This document shows positions 35,354 to 43,311 of a DNA stretch of 64,000 nt, piece by piece (within the stretch, counting starts at the first letter, position 1; each line of letters starts with the position of its first letter). The notes under the pieces were generated by a model. The model worked only from the letters and a program-made list of their open reading frames with translations. It ran no database searches and was not told where the DNA came from. The position numbers and the translations under genes are program-made. Source of the stretch: Ensifer sp. PDNC004 (GTDB lineage Bacteria; Pseudomonadota; Alphaproteobacteria; Rhizobiales; Rhizobiaceae); contig NZ_CP070353.1 of the NCBI RefSeq assembly GCF_016919405.1, forward strand, positions 1,612,001 through 1,676,000. The letters run 5' to 3'.

Positions 35354-35686
35354 GTCGGAGTTCCTCGACCTTCGTTTCTGTAGGCGCCTATTCCGGCACC
35401 GGTACTCTTCTGTAAGCCTGATAGACCAAGACGGCCCACCCGGCAATCCATCCAACCGGAACTGCGGCAAACCCAAGGCAGCCAAGGCTGCCGGACGCCT
35501 GGCGGGACCGGTCGACTGCTAACAGTCATGGCCCGATTAACACGGTTTAACGCTGTCGCAAAGTCCGAAAATGCCTGTCATTCGCTTGCTCAACATTGAA
35601 TTTCAGGCATTTGGCAGGCGGCATCCCGGGACGTTGAAGATCGCCCGCCGCACAATCTCGGCGGGCGGCCCATCCCGGAAACCGGA
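35354..35686. other. Intergenic region between fabG and acpP
   Basis: 333 bp containing the fabG terminator hairpin at 35642–35667 and, presumably, the acpP promoter. No coding character. Confidence 0.35.
35642..35667 (-). terminator. Hairpin terminator after fabG
   Basis: Perfect CGCCCGCCG / CGGCGGGCG repeat with an 8-nt loop, 20 bp after the fabG stop on the minus strand. Confidence 0.7.
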
Positions 35687-36424
35687 TCAGATCATCGCCA
35701 TGCCGCCGTTGACGTGAATCGTCTGGCCGGTGACATAACCGGCTTCGTTGGAAGCGAGGTAAGCGACCGCCGAAGCGATTTCGGCGCCGGTGCCCATGCG
35801 CTTCATCGGGATCGCGCCCATGATCGCGTCCTTCTGCTTGTCATTGAGCTTGCCGGTCATCGCGCTTTCGATGAAGCCCGGAGCCACGCAGTTGACCGTG
35901 ACGTTGCGCGTCGCGATTTCCTGGGCAAGCGACTTGGAGAAGCCGATCATGCCGGCCTTGGAGGCGCAGTAGTTCGCCTGGCCGGGGTTGCCGGTGACGC
36001 CGACGATGGAGGTGATGTTGACGATGCGGCCGAAACGGCGGCGCATCATCGGATGGGTGAGTTCGCGCGTCAGGCGGAATACGGCCGTGAGGTTCACTTC
36101 GAGAACGGCATCCCAGTCCTCGTCGCTCATGCGCACGAAGAGGCCGTCCTTGGTGATTCCGGCATTGTTGACGAGAATATCGACGCCACCGAGTTCGGCC
36201 TCGGCCTTTTCGCCGAGCGCCTTGACTTCGGCGCGGTCGGAAAGATTTGCCGGGAAGAGCTGCACGCGATCGCCAAGTTCGTTGGCAAGCGCTTCGAGCT
36301 TTTCGACGCGGGTGCCGTGCAGGCCGACGATGGCGCCTTGAGCGTGCAGCATGCGGGCGATTTCTTCGCCGATACCACCGGATGCGCCGGTAACGAGAGC
36401 CTTGCGGCCGGAAAGATCAAACAT
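35687..36424 (-). CDS. fabG: 3-oxoacyl-ACP reductase
   Basis: 245-aa NADPH-dependent SDR enzyme that reduces 3-oxoacyl-ACP in fatty-acid synthesis. The cofactor motif is TGASGGIGEEIA, the NNAG motif is LVNNAGITKDG, and the active site is YCASKAGMIGFSKSL, with the Ser in VNITSIVG. Follows fabD by 48 bp on the same strand. Confidence 0.96.
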   Translation of the reverse strand: MFDLSGRKALVTGASGGIGEEIARMLHAQGAIVGLHGTRVEKLEALANELGDRVQLFPANLSDRAEVKALGEKAEAELGGVDILVNNAGITKDGLFVRMSDEDWDAVLEVNLTAVFRLTRELTHPMMRRRFGRIVNITSIVGVTGNPGQANYCASKAGMIGFSKSLAQEIATRNVTVNCVAPGFIESAMTGKLNDKQKDAIMGAIPMKRMGTGAEIASAVAYLASNEAGYVTGQTIHVNGGMAMI

Positions 36425-36472
36425 CTCTTTGATTCCTTATAACTGGAATAACTGGAGCGCCTAGGCGTTCGC

Positions 36473-37417
36473 TCAGGCGAGCAAGGCGGCGAGTGCTGCG
36501 TCGATATCGGCGGGCGTATTGACGGCGATACCGTTGACGGTCTTGTCGATACGGCGGGCAAGCCCGGTCAGGACTTTGCCGGAACCGAGTTCATAAAGCG
36601 TCGTGACGTTGTTGGCGGCGAACCACTCGACCGTCTCGCGCCAGCGGACCTGGCCGGTGACCTGCTCGACCAGCAGCCGGGCGATCTCTTCGGCATCGCT
36701 GACGGGGGCGGCAAGCACGTTGGCGACGACGGGAACCACCGGATTGCGCTTTTCGACCTTGGCCAACGCCTCGCGCATCGCGTCGGCAGCCGGCGCCATC
36801 AGCGCGGAGTGGAAGGGTGCCGAAACTGGCAGCATCAGCGCGCGCTTGGCGCCCTTTTCGGAAGCGAGCGCCGCGGCCTTCTCGACGGCAGCCTTCTCGC
36901 CGGAGATCACCAGCTGGCCACCGCCATTGTCGTTGGCGATCTGGCAGGAACCGAGGGCCGACGCTTCGCGGCAGACGGCTTCGACATCCGCATGTTCGAG
37001 GCCGATGATCGCCGCCATCGCGCCCTTGCCGACGGGAACCGCCGCCTGCATGGCGTTGCCGCGGATGCGCAGCAGGCGCGCCGTGTCGGCAATGGAGAAC
37101 GTACCGGCGGCGCAGAGCGCCGAGTATTCGCCGAGCGAATGGCCGGCGACGAAGGAAACCTTGGACTTGAGGTCGAGGCCCCTGGCTTCGAGCACGCGAA
37201 TGACGGCCATCGATACGGCCATCAGCGCCGGCTGCGCGTTCGCCGTCAGCGTCAGCGTTTCCTCGGGGCCGTTCCACATGATCTCGGACAGCTTCTGGCC
37301 GAGTGCTTCATCGACTTCGGCAAAGACGGCTGCCGCTTCCGGAAAAGCGTCGGCCAGATCCTTGCCCATGCCGACAGCCTGGCTGCCCTGGCCTGGAAAC
37401 GTGAATGCAATGCTCAT
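36473..37417 (-). CDS. fabD: Malonyl-CoA:ACP transacylase
   Basis: 314-aa enzyme transferring malonyl from CoA to ACP. The nucleophilic Ser94 lies in GHSLGEYSAL, and the N terminus MSIAFTFPGQGSQAVGMGK is the family start. The catalytic His is in the SAPFHSALM segment. It heads the fabD–fabG unit. Immediately upstream, at 37437–37481, is a 45-nt near-perfect hairpin that would lie in its leader if transcription starts beyond it. Confidence 0.96.
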   Translation of the reverse strand: MSIAFTFPGQGSQAVGMGKDLADAFPEAAAVFAEVDEALGQKLSEIMWNGPEETLTLTANAQPALMAVSMAVIRVLEARGLDLKSKVSFVAGHSLGEYSALCAAGTFSIADTARLLRIRGNAMQAAVPVGKGAMAAIIGLEHADVEAVCREASALGSCQIANDNGGGQLVISGEKAAVEKAAALASEKGAKRALMLPVSAPFHSALMAPAADAMREALAKVEKRNPVVPVVANVLAAPVSDAEEIARLLVEQVTGQVRWRETVEWFAANNVTTLYELGSGKVLTGLARRIDKTVNGIAVNTPADIDAALAALLA

Positions 37418-37436
37418 GGGATCGTCCCTTCCCTAG

Positions 37437-37481
37437 ATCACTAGGATTTCGGGTCGGCGCGACACGAAATCCTAGTGATCG
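37437..37481. repeat. 45-nt near-perfect hairpin upstream of fabD
   Basis: Perfect 16-bp inverted repeat GATCACTAGGATTTCG / CGAAATCCTAGTGATC. The 13-nt loop itself pairs GTCG-gcg-CGAC after one G·A mismatch, giving about 20 paired positions with a triloop. It begins 20 bp upstream of the fabD ATG and overlaps the edge of a dispersed repeat. Confidence 0.85.
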
Positions 37482-37545
37482 GTTCTTATGAGTTAGAGCG
37501 GGATGCAGGCAGAAACCATACATCTCCGGTTTCCTCTCCATTCAC
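37476..37545. repeat. Rhizobial-type intergenic repeat, copy 1
   Basis: Contains AGTTAGAGCGGGATGCAGG and CAGAAACC, closely matching the element at 57166–57236 (shared GTGATCG, AGTTAG.GCGGGATGC, GAAA.CC and TTTCCT blocks). The far end is less conserved, so it may be a decayed copy. Confidence 0.55.
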
Positions 37546-37760
37546 ATTCCTTACCGACGAGTCAAGCTTGGAGGCCGGCAGGGACGCCGCCGACAGGCCC
37601 TTTTGCCCTTGATCTTCAACAATCAAGGCGTAAGTTTGCCGCCCGATGTCGCCCTGCCCTTTCCCCAACCACCGGGGCTGAGACGACCGCTCCATTCCCG
37701 GTGCCGGCGCCCCTTCCCTCCCCAGGTCGGCGCTCGCCCTTCACAAGGATACTTATCTAG

Positions 37761-38804
37761 ATGCGCTACAACACGCTTGGCCGCACCGGCATCAAGGTTT
37801 CGGAAATCTGCCTGGGCACTATGACCTGGGGCTCACAGAACTCCATCGCCGAGGCGCATGAGCAACTGGATTACGCCTTCGACAAGGGCGTCAACTTCAT
37901 CGACACCGCCGAACTCTACCCGACCACCCCGCTGTCGCCGGAGACCTACGGCGACACGGAACGCTTCATCGGCGAATGGCTGGCCAAGCGCGGCCGGCGG
38001 GATGACGTCGTTGTCGCGACCAAGGTTGCCGGTCCCGGCCGTCCCTATATCCGCAACGGCAATCCGACGACGCCCGAAGGCATCGACCAGGCGATCGACG
38101 CCAGCCTCAAGCGGCTGAAGACCGACTACGTCGATCTCTATCAGCTTCATTGGCCGAACCGCGGCCACTACCATTTCCGCAATGCCTGGTCCTACGACCC
38201 GTCCAAGCAGGACAAGGACGACGTCGCGAGCGACCTTCGGGCGATTCTCGACAAACTCGGCGACCTCGTTAGGGCCGGCAAGGTGCGCGCCATCGGCCTC
38301 TCCAACGAGACGGCCTGGGGCACGATGAAGTTCATCGACATGGCTGAGCGTCATGGCCTGCCGCGCGTCGTTTCGATCCAGAACGAGTACAACCTGCTTT
38401 ACCGCACCTACGACCTCGACCTTGCGGAACTGTCCCACCATGAGGATGTAGGCCTGCTCGCCTATTCGCCGCTCGCCGCCGGGCTTTTGAGCGGCAAGTA
38501 TCTCGACGGCGCGAAGCCGAAGGGCTCGCGCCTTTCGATCAACGGCGATCTCGGCGGCCGCTTCACGCCCCACCAGGAGCCGGCCGTCGAAGGCTATGTC
38601 AAACTGGCGCGCGAGCACGGCCTCGATCCGGCACAGATGGCGATCGCCTTCTGCCTGGCGCGGCCCTTCATGGCGTCCGTCATCATCGGCGCGACATCGA
38701 TGGAGCAGTTGAAGACCAACCTCGGCGCCATCGATCTCACGCTGTCGCAGGACGCTGTGAACGGGATCCGGCGGCTGCACCGGATCTATCCGATGCCGAT
38801 CTGA
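37761..38804 (+). CDS. NADP(H)-dependent aldo/keto reductase (Tas-like)
   Basis: 347-aa soluble oxidoreductase. The AKR catalytic tetrad is visible: Asp and Tyr in FIDTAELYPTTP, Lys in VVATKVAGPG, and His in LYQLHWPNRG. The C-terminal NADP-binding part has SVIIGATSMEQLKTN. The start MRYNTLGRTGIKVSEICLGTMTWG is typical of the Tas group. The substrate is unknown. A ClbS/DfsB-like gene follows 19 bp on and may be co-transcribed. Confidence 0.88.
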   Translation: MRYNTLGRTGIKVSEICLGTMTWGSQNSIAEAHEQLDYAFDKGVNFIDTAELYPTTPLSPETYGDTERFIGEWLAKRGRRDDVVVATKVAGPGRPYIRNGNPTTPEGIDQAIDASLKRLKTDYVDLYQLHWPNRGHYHFRNAWSYDPSKQDKDDVASDLRAILDKLGDLVRAGKVRAIGLSNETAWGTMKFIDMAERHGLPRVVSIQNEYNLLYRTYDLDLAELSHHEDVGLLAYSPLAAGLLSGKYLDGAKPKGSRLSINGDLGGRFTPHQEPAVEGYVKLAREHGLDPAQMAIAFCLARPFMASVIIGATSMEQLKTNLGAIDLTLSQDAVNGIRRLHRIYPMPI

Positions 38805-38823
38805 GTGTGAGAGCAGATCGCCG

Positions 38824-39336
38824 ATGCCGGTGCCCCAGACGAAAGCCGAACTGCTTGAGGCGATCGACGCCCAGTTCGCCAGGCTGATGCGCGAGTTGGA
38901 ACGGGTTCCTGACCAGCGCTACCGCGAACCTTCGCTCGAGGGCCACGCCAAGGGCACCGTGATGAGCGTCGGCGATCTCGTCGCCTACCTCATCGGCTGG
39001 GGCGAGCTAGTGATCAAATGGATCGATCGCGATCAGCGCGGCGAGCCCGTCGACTTCCCCGAGACCGGCTACAAATGGAACGAACTCGGAAAGCTGGCGC
39101 AGAAATTCTATGTGGACTTCCAGGCTCTTTCGCCGGGCGAGCTTGTCGCCAGGCTGAAGCAAAGCAAGGAGGCGATCGAAGCACGGATCAGGGATCGCGA
39201 CGAGCGGACGCTTTACGAGCGGCCATGGTACGGAAAATTCACGCTCGGACGCATGATCCAGTTCAACACGTCCTCTCCCTATGCCAACGCCCACGGCCGC
39301 CTGCGCAAATGGAAAAAGGTGAACGGGCTGGCGTAG
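38824..39336 (+). CDS. ClbS/DfsB family four-helix-bundle protein
   Basis: 170 aa. MPVPQTKAELLEAIDAQF is the characteristic family start, and the body (SVGDLVAYLIGWGELVIKW, GYKWNELGKLAQKFY) matches ClbS/DfsB proteins. ClbS itself is a cyclopropane hydrolase giving colibactin immunity, but most members sit outside colibactin clusters and their activity is unknown. No toxin-synthesis gene is near. Probably co-transcribed with the aldo/keto reductase. Confidence 0.8.
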   Translation: MPVPQTKAELLEAIDAQFARLMRELERVPDQRYREPSLEGHAKGTVMSVGDLVAYLIGWGELVIKWIDRDQRGEPVDFPETGYKWNELGKLAQKFYVDFQALSPGELVARLKQSKEAIEARIRDRDERTLYERPWYGKFTLGRMIQFNTSSPYANAHGRLRKWKKVNGLA

Positions 39337-39360
39337 AAAGCGGAAAAGATGCGGCAAGCC

Positions 39361-39388
39361 TTGCCTTCCGCGGAAAAATGCGTATAAG
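39361..39388 (+). promoter_or_regulatory. Candidate promoter of the rpsF operon
   Basis: TTGCCT, a 16-bp spacer and TATAAG, a fair match to the alphaproteobacterial housekeeping sigma consensus. It would give a leader of about 215 nt before rpsF. Confidence 0.4.
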
Positions 39389-39611
39389 CGCGCTGTTCGA
39401 AATGCCCGGTCTTCTGGCTGGTGGCTGAACGGAGGGCCGGCTTCCTCGAGGGGAGCCGTTAGGATTGCACGTCTTTCCGGCCTCCCGTGTCTCCGCTCTC
39501 GACCGTCTCGATACAACACTTTCTTGCCGGCTGCCTGTCAGCCACTAAGAACAGTCGTTGAGGCTTAGCCGCCGAGGTCCGGGCTGATTAACGCAAGAAA
39601 GGCAAGCCACA

Positions 39612-40058
39612 ATGGCTCTTTATGAACACGTATTCCTGGCCCGCCAGGACATCACGCCTCAGCAGGTCGACGGTCTCGTCGAGCAGTACAAGGGCGTGCT
39701 CGAAGCAAACGGCGGTAAGGTCGGTCGCGTCGAAAACTGGGGCCTGAAGTCCCTCACCTACCGCATCAAGAAGAACCGCAAGGCTCACTACGTTCTCATG
39801 GACATCGATGCTCCGGCAGCGGCTGTTCACGAAATCGAGCGCCAGATGCGCATCAACGAAGACATCCTGCGCTACATGACGATCGCCGTCGAGAAGCACG
39901 AGGAAGGCGCGTCGGCCATGATGCAGAAGCGCGACCGCGACGACCGTCCGCGCCGCGATGGCGACCGTCCGGAGCGTGGCTTCGGCGACCGTGGTCCGCG
40001 TCCGGACCGTGGCGACCGCGAAGACCGCCCGCGCCGTCCGCGCGAAGACCGCGCGTAA
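39612..40058 (+). CDS. rpsF: 30S ribosomal protein S6
   Basis: 148 aa. The S6 fold covers about 1–100 ([39 protein letters not shown]). A C-terminal low-complexity tail of about 45 residues, rich in Arg, Asp, Gly and Pro ([13 protein letters not shown]), is usual in rhizobial S6 but absent from E. coli S6. It heads the rpsF–rpsR–DUF2232–rplI operon, with a good AAGAAAGG site before the ATG. Confidence 0.97.
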   Translation: MALYEHVFLARQDITPQQVDGLVEQYKGVLEANGGKVGRVENWGLKSLTYRIKKNRKAHYVLMDIDAPAAAVHEIERQMRINEDILRYMTIAVEKHEEGASAMMQKRDRDDRPRRDGDRPERGFGDRGPRPDRGDREDRPRRPREDRA

Positions 40059-40084
40059 TCAAGAAGCTTTAGGAGATTAAGACA

Positions 40085-40333
40085 ATGGCTGAAGTTTCTT
40101 CCGCTCCGGTTCGTCGCCCGTTCCACCGTCGCCGCAAGACTTGCCCCTTCTCGGGCGCAAACGCTCCGCGGATCGACTACAAGGACATCCGTCTTCTGCA
40201 GCGCTACATTTCCGAGCGCGGCAAGATCGTTCCTTCCCGTATCACGGCCGTTTCCCAGAAGAAGCAGCGCGAACTCGCCCAGGCGATCAAGCGTGCACGC
40301 TTCCTCGGCCTGCTGCCCTACGTCGTTTCCTAA
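40085..40333 (+). CDS. rpsR: 30S ribosomal protein S18
   Basis: 82 aa, binds next to S6 on the small-subunit platform. [15 protein letters not shown] and the [20 protein letters not shown] core are diagnostic. AGGAG precedes the ATG. Lies 26 bp after rpsF. Confidence 0.97.
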   Translation: MAEVSSAPVRRPFHRRRKTCPFSGANAPRIDYKDIRLLQRYISERGKIVPSRITAVSQKKQRELAQAIKRARFLGLLPYVVS

Positions 40334-40387
40334 GAACGGCTGACCTTCCGTCAGTCTTCTGACTCGACGGAACCCGACGTGTTGGGA

Positions 40388-40417
40388 GAGGCGCTCCCCT
40401 AAAGTGAGCGCCTCTTT
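40388..40417 (+). terminator. Hairpin after rpsR
   Basis: Perfect 9-bp GAGGCGCTC / GAGCGCCTC stem followed by TTT. It may end or attenuate transcription before the downstream DUF2232 and rplI genes. Confidence 0.65.
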
Positions 40418-40526
40418 CACTCCCTTCCGCGATGGGCGCGGATCGGAACCGGCGCGATGCGCCAAAATCCCATGCTGGGGAAAAGGCTTTGGCCATCCCC
40501 TAACTGCACGAAGCAGGACAGCGAAC

Positions 40527-41480
40527 GTGACGAATGTGAACAGGACATCGCTGCTGACCGGCGTTCTCGCCGGCTTTACCGCCGCCCTCTTGTCGATGGG
40601 CGCGAATACGCAGTCGTCTCTTGCGATCGTCCTTTATGCCGCTTCGGCCCTTCCGATCCTGATTGCCGGCCTCGGCTGGGGCAATGCCGCAGCGATCACC
40701 GCAATCGTCACGGCCGGCGCCACCGGTGCCGTTCTCGTTTCGCCCTATTTCTCGCTGCTGATCCTCGTCGTCACGCTGATCCCGGCCGGTTGGCTGAGCC
40801 ATCTCGCCAATCTCGCCCGCCCGGCGTCCGAACTCGGCGGCCCGGACGAGGCGCTTGCCTGGTATCCGCTCTCCGATATCCTCAGCCATCTCGCCGGTCT
40901 GGTGACCGTCGGCATGATCATCGTCGGCGTGATCGTCGGCTATGGAGCCGATATCTCCGATCGCATGGTCGATATCGTCATTCAGGCGGTGAAGGCGCAG
41001 GACAGCGCCTACAACCCGGATGCGGCTGCCATCGCTCAGATCAAGTCGCTTTTCACCCTCGCCTTGCCGCTCGTCCAGGGCGCGATCTGGGTGCTGATGC
41101 TGTTTACCGCCTACTACCTTGCCACCCGCATCGTGCAGATGTCCGGCCGGTCGTTGCGCCCGCGCGAGGACATTCCTTCGACGCTGCGCATGCACCGCAA
41201 CGCGATCTTCATTTTTCTCGGCGGCCTGGTCCTCACCTTCCTCGGCGGCGCACCCGCAACGATCGGCGCGCTGATCTGCGGAACCTTCGGCGCGGGCTTC
41301 CTGCTTGCCGGTTTCGCCTCCTTCCATTTCCGCACGCGCGGCAAGTCCTGGCGGCTTCCCGTGCTGTGGATCGCATACCTGTCGGTGCTCGTGTTCACGA
41401 TCCCGGCATTCTTCTTCCTCCTGTCCGGCCTGATCGATACGCGACGCACCATCGCGGTCACGCCGGTTGGAAAAAACTGA
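40527..41480 (+). CDS. DUF2232 family membrane protein
   Basis: 317 aa from a GTG at 40527 (VTNVNRTSLLTGVLAG). A second GTG three codons on is also possible; longer frames run back through the hairpin. It has about eight hydrophobic segments, with a longer loop around 90–170. The family is found in alphaproteobacteria between rpsR and rplI and has no assigned function; a role tied to translation or the envelope is only contextual. rplI follows 32 bp on. Confidence 0.8.
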   Translation: MTNVNRTSLLTGVLAGFTAALLSMGANTQSSLAIVLYAASALPILIAGLGWGNAAAITAIVTAGATGAVLVSPYFSLLILVVTLIPAGWLSHLANLARPASELGGPDEALAWYPLSDILSHLAGLVTVGMIIVGVIVGYGADISDRMVDIVIQAVKAQDSAYNPDAAAIAQIKSLFTLALPLVQGAIWVLMLFTAYYLATRIVQMSGRSLRPREDIPSTLRMHRNAIFIFLGGLVLTFLGGAPATIGALICGTFGAGFLLAGFASFHFRTRGKSWRLPVLWIAYLSVLVFTIPAFFFLLSGLIDTRRTIAVTPVGKN

Positions 41481-41512
41481 CCAACGAACTGGAACTCTGA
41501 AAGGAAACCAAC

Positions 41513-42088
41513 ATGGAAGTCATTCTTCTCGAACGTATCGCCAAGCTCGGCCAGATGGGCGAAACCGTAAAGGTTCGCGACGGCTTTGCCCGTAACTACC
41601 TCCTGCCGCTCGGCAAGGCGCTGCGCGCCAACGCTGCCAACAAGGCCCGTTTCGAAGCTGAGCGTTCGACGCTCGAAGCCCGCAACCTCGAGCGCAAGTC
41701 GGAAGCCCAGGCTGTTGCCGAGAAGCTCGACGGCAAGTCGTTCATCATCGTCCGCTCGGCTGGCGAAACCGGCCAGCTCTACGGTTCGGTTGCTGCCCGC
41801 GACATCATCGAAGTGCTCGCTGCCGAAGGCTTCAACGTCGGCCGCAACCAGGTCGACCTCAACCAGCCGATCAAGTCGATCGGCCTGCACAAGGTCACGC
41901 TGCACCTGCACTCGGAAGTCGAGATCTCGGTCGAAGTCAACGTTGCCCGTTCGGCCGAAGAAGCCGGTCGCCAGGCCAAGGGCGAAAGCCTGACCTCGGC
42001 CGACGCCATCTACGGCGTTGACGAAGACGCCCTGAAGCCGGAAGACTTCTTCAACCCGGAAGCCGAATTCGAAGGCGAAGAAGAATAA
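41513..42088 (+). CDS. rplI: 50S ribosomal protein L9
   Basis: 191 aa. The N-terminal rRNA-binding domain has [32 protein letters not shown], and a connecting helix and C-terminal domain follow. Compared with the 149-aa E. coli protein it has an acidic tail of about 40 residues (ending EAEFEGEEE), as in other Rhizobiales. Its own strong terminator follows. Confidence 0.97.
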   Translation: MEVILLERIAKLGQMGETVKVRDGFARNYLLPLGKALRANAANKARFEAERSTLEARNLERKSEAQAVAEKLDGKSFIIVRSAGETGQLYGSVAARDIIEVLAAEGFNVGRNQVDLNQPIKSIGLHKVTLHLHSEVEISVEVNVARSAEEAGRQAKGESLTSADAIYGVDEDALKPEDFFNPEAEFEGEEE

Positions 42089-42112
42089 GCCTTAAAGGCC
42101 ATTCGACATGCG

Positions 42113-42142
42113 AAAGCCCGGATCATCGATCCGGGCTTTTTT
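42113..42142 (+). terminator. Intrinsic terminator after rplI
   Basis: AAAGCCCGGAT-catcg-ATCCGGGCTTTTTT; strong stem with T tract ending the ribosomal operon. Confidence 0.92.
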
Positions 42143-42195
42143 CTTGGCCGCTGCACGGTCCGCGCTGTCAATGACGTCCGGGAAATCCGGCCGCC

Positions 42196-43293
42196 TTATC
42201 CGTGAGCGGCAACGGGCGTGCCGCCCTTGTTGGCCTGGTCCGGTGCAACATGAACCGGCGCATCCTTGTCGACGCGCACGACGACCGAGAGACCGGGTGA
42301 GAGCATTTCCGCCAGCGGCTGACCGGGATCGACGGCGATGCGCACGCCGACGCGCTGAGCCACCTTGGTGAAGTTGCCGGTGGCGTTGTCCGGACGGATG
42401 ATGCTGAACTCCGAACCAGCGGCGGGCGAGAACCGCTCGATATGCCCCATCAGCTCGTTCCTCTGCAGGGCGTCGACCGCGATGGTGACGGGTTGGCCCG
42501 CCTTCATGCCATCGAGCTGCGTTTCCTTGAAATTGGCGACCACCCAGACGTCGTTCGGAACCAGCGCCAGGAGTTGCGAGCCGGCCGTCACATATTGACC
42601 GATGCGCGCGCCGATCTCGCCGAGCCGGCCGTCACGCGGCGCGACGATGCGCGTGTTGTCGAGATCGATACGCGCGAGTTCGACGGCCGCTTCCGCTCCG
42701 CTCACCGCGGCCTGCAGTCCGGAACGCGCGCCGAGCGTCGTCGCCAGTGCCTGCTTCGAGACTTCGAGCCCTGCTTCCGCCTGGCTCACGGCAGCGTCGG
42801 CCTGCTCGAAGCCCGCACGCGCCTGATCGGCGTCGCTGCGGGTCGAAACACCCTTTTCCGCAAGCGGGCGAATGCGGTCCCAGGTCGCACGCGCCCGGTT
42901 GAAGGCGGCCTTGGCGCTGTCGATCTGCGCCTGGCTTGCGGCGATACCGGCCTTGGCCGAAAGCTCCTGCTGGAAGGAATTGGCAAGGGCTGCCTTCTGA
43001 CCGGCAAGCGTGGCTTCCGCCTGCGCCACCTTCTGCGCATAGATGCGGTCGTCGATCTTGACCAGCAGTTGCCCGGCCTTGACCGTCTCGTAGTCGCGCA
43101 CCGGAACGTCGGCGACATAGCCCGCAAGCTGTGGGCTCATGATCGTGACAAAGCCACGCACATAGGCGTTCTCGGTCGATTCGACCGAACTGTGGAACGG
43201 CGGCAGCCGCCAGGCGTAGAGCACAAGGGCAATACCGGCGATGCCGGCGAGAAGAACGATGATGCTCGTGGGCGAGCGCAGGGATTTCAACAT
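42196..43293 (-). CDS. EmrA-type membrane-fusion protein of an efflux pump
   Basis: 365 aa from the ATG at 43293 (MLKSLRSPTSI); a TTG at 43311 would add six residues. One N-terminal membrane segment (about 12–32), then the HlyD biotinyl-lipoyl half (AYVRGFVTIMSPQLAGYVADVPV), a coiled-coil hairpin (about 90–200), and the beta-barrel part (VPNDVWVVANFKETQL). It links the inner-membrane transporter to an outer-membrane channel. It directly follows the emrB-like gene. No TolC-type gene is adjacent. Substrates are unknown. Confidence 0.88.
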   Translation of the reverse strand: MLKSLRSPTSIIVLLAGIAGIALVLYAWRLPPFHSSVESTENAYVRGFVTIMSPQLAGYVADVPVRDYETVKAGQLLVKIDDRIYAQKVAQAEATLAGQKAALANSFQQELSAKAGIAASQAQIDSAKAAFNRARATWDRIRPLAEKGVSTRSDADQARAGFEQADAAVSQAEAGLEVSKQALATTLGARSGLQAAVSGAEAAVELARIDLDNTRIVAPRDGRLGEIGARIGQYVTAGSQLLALVPNDVWVVANFKETQLDGMKAGQPVTIAVDALQRNELMGHIERFSPAAGSEFSIIRPDNATGNFTKVAQRVGVRIAVDPGQPLAEMLSPGLSVVVRVDKDAPVHVAPDQANKGGTPVAAHG

Positions 43294-43311
43294 GGTCGTC
43301 AACTCTGTCAA

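Larger units (their letters stand above)
37418..37760. other. Divergent intergenic region (fabD / aldo-keto reductase)
   Basis: 343 bp. It holds the long hairpin at 37437–37481 and a repeat-like element at 37476–37545. Promoters for both genes should be here, but I cannot place boxes. No coding character. Confidence 0.5.
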
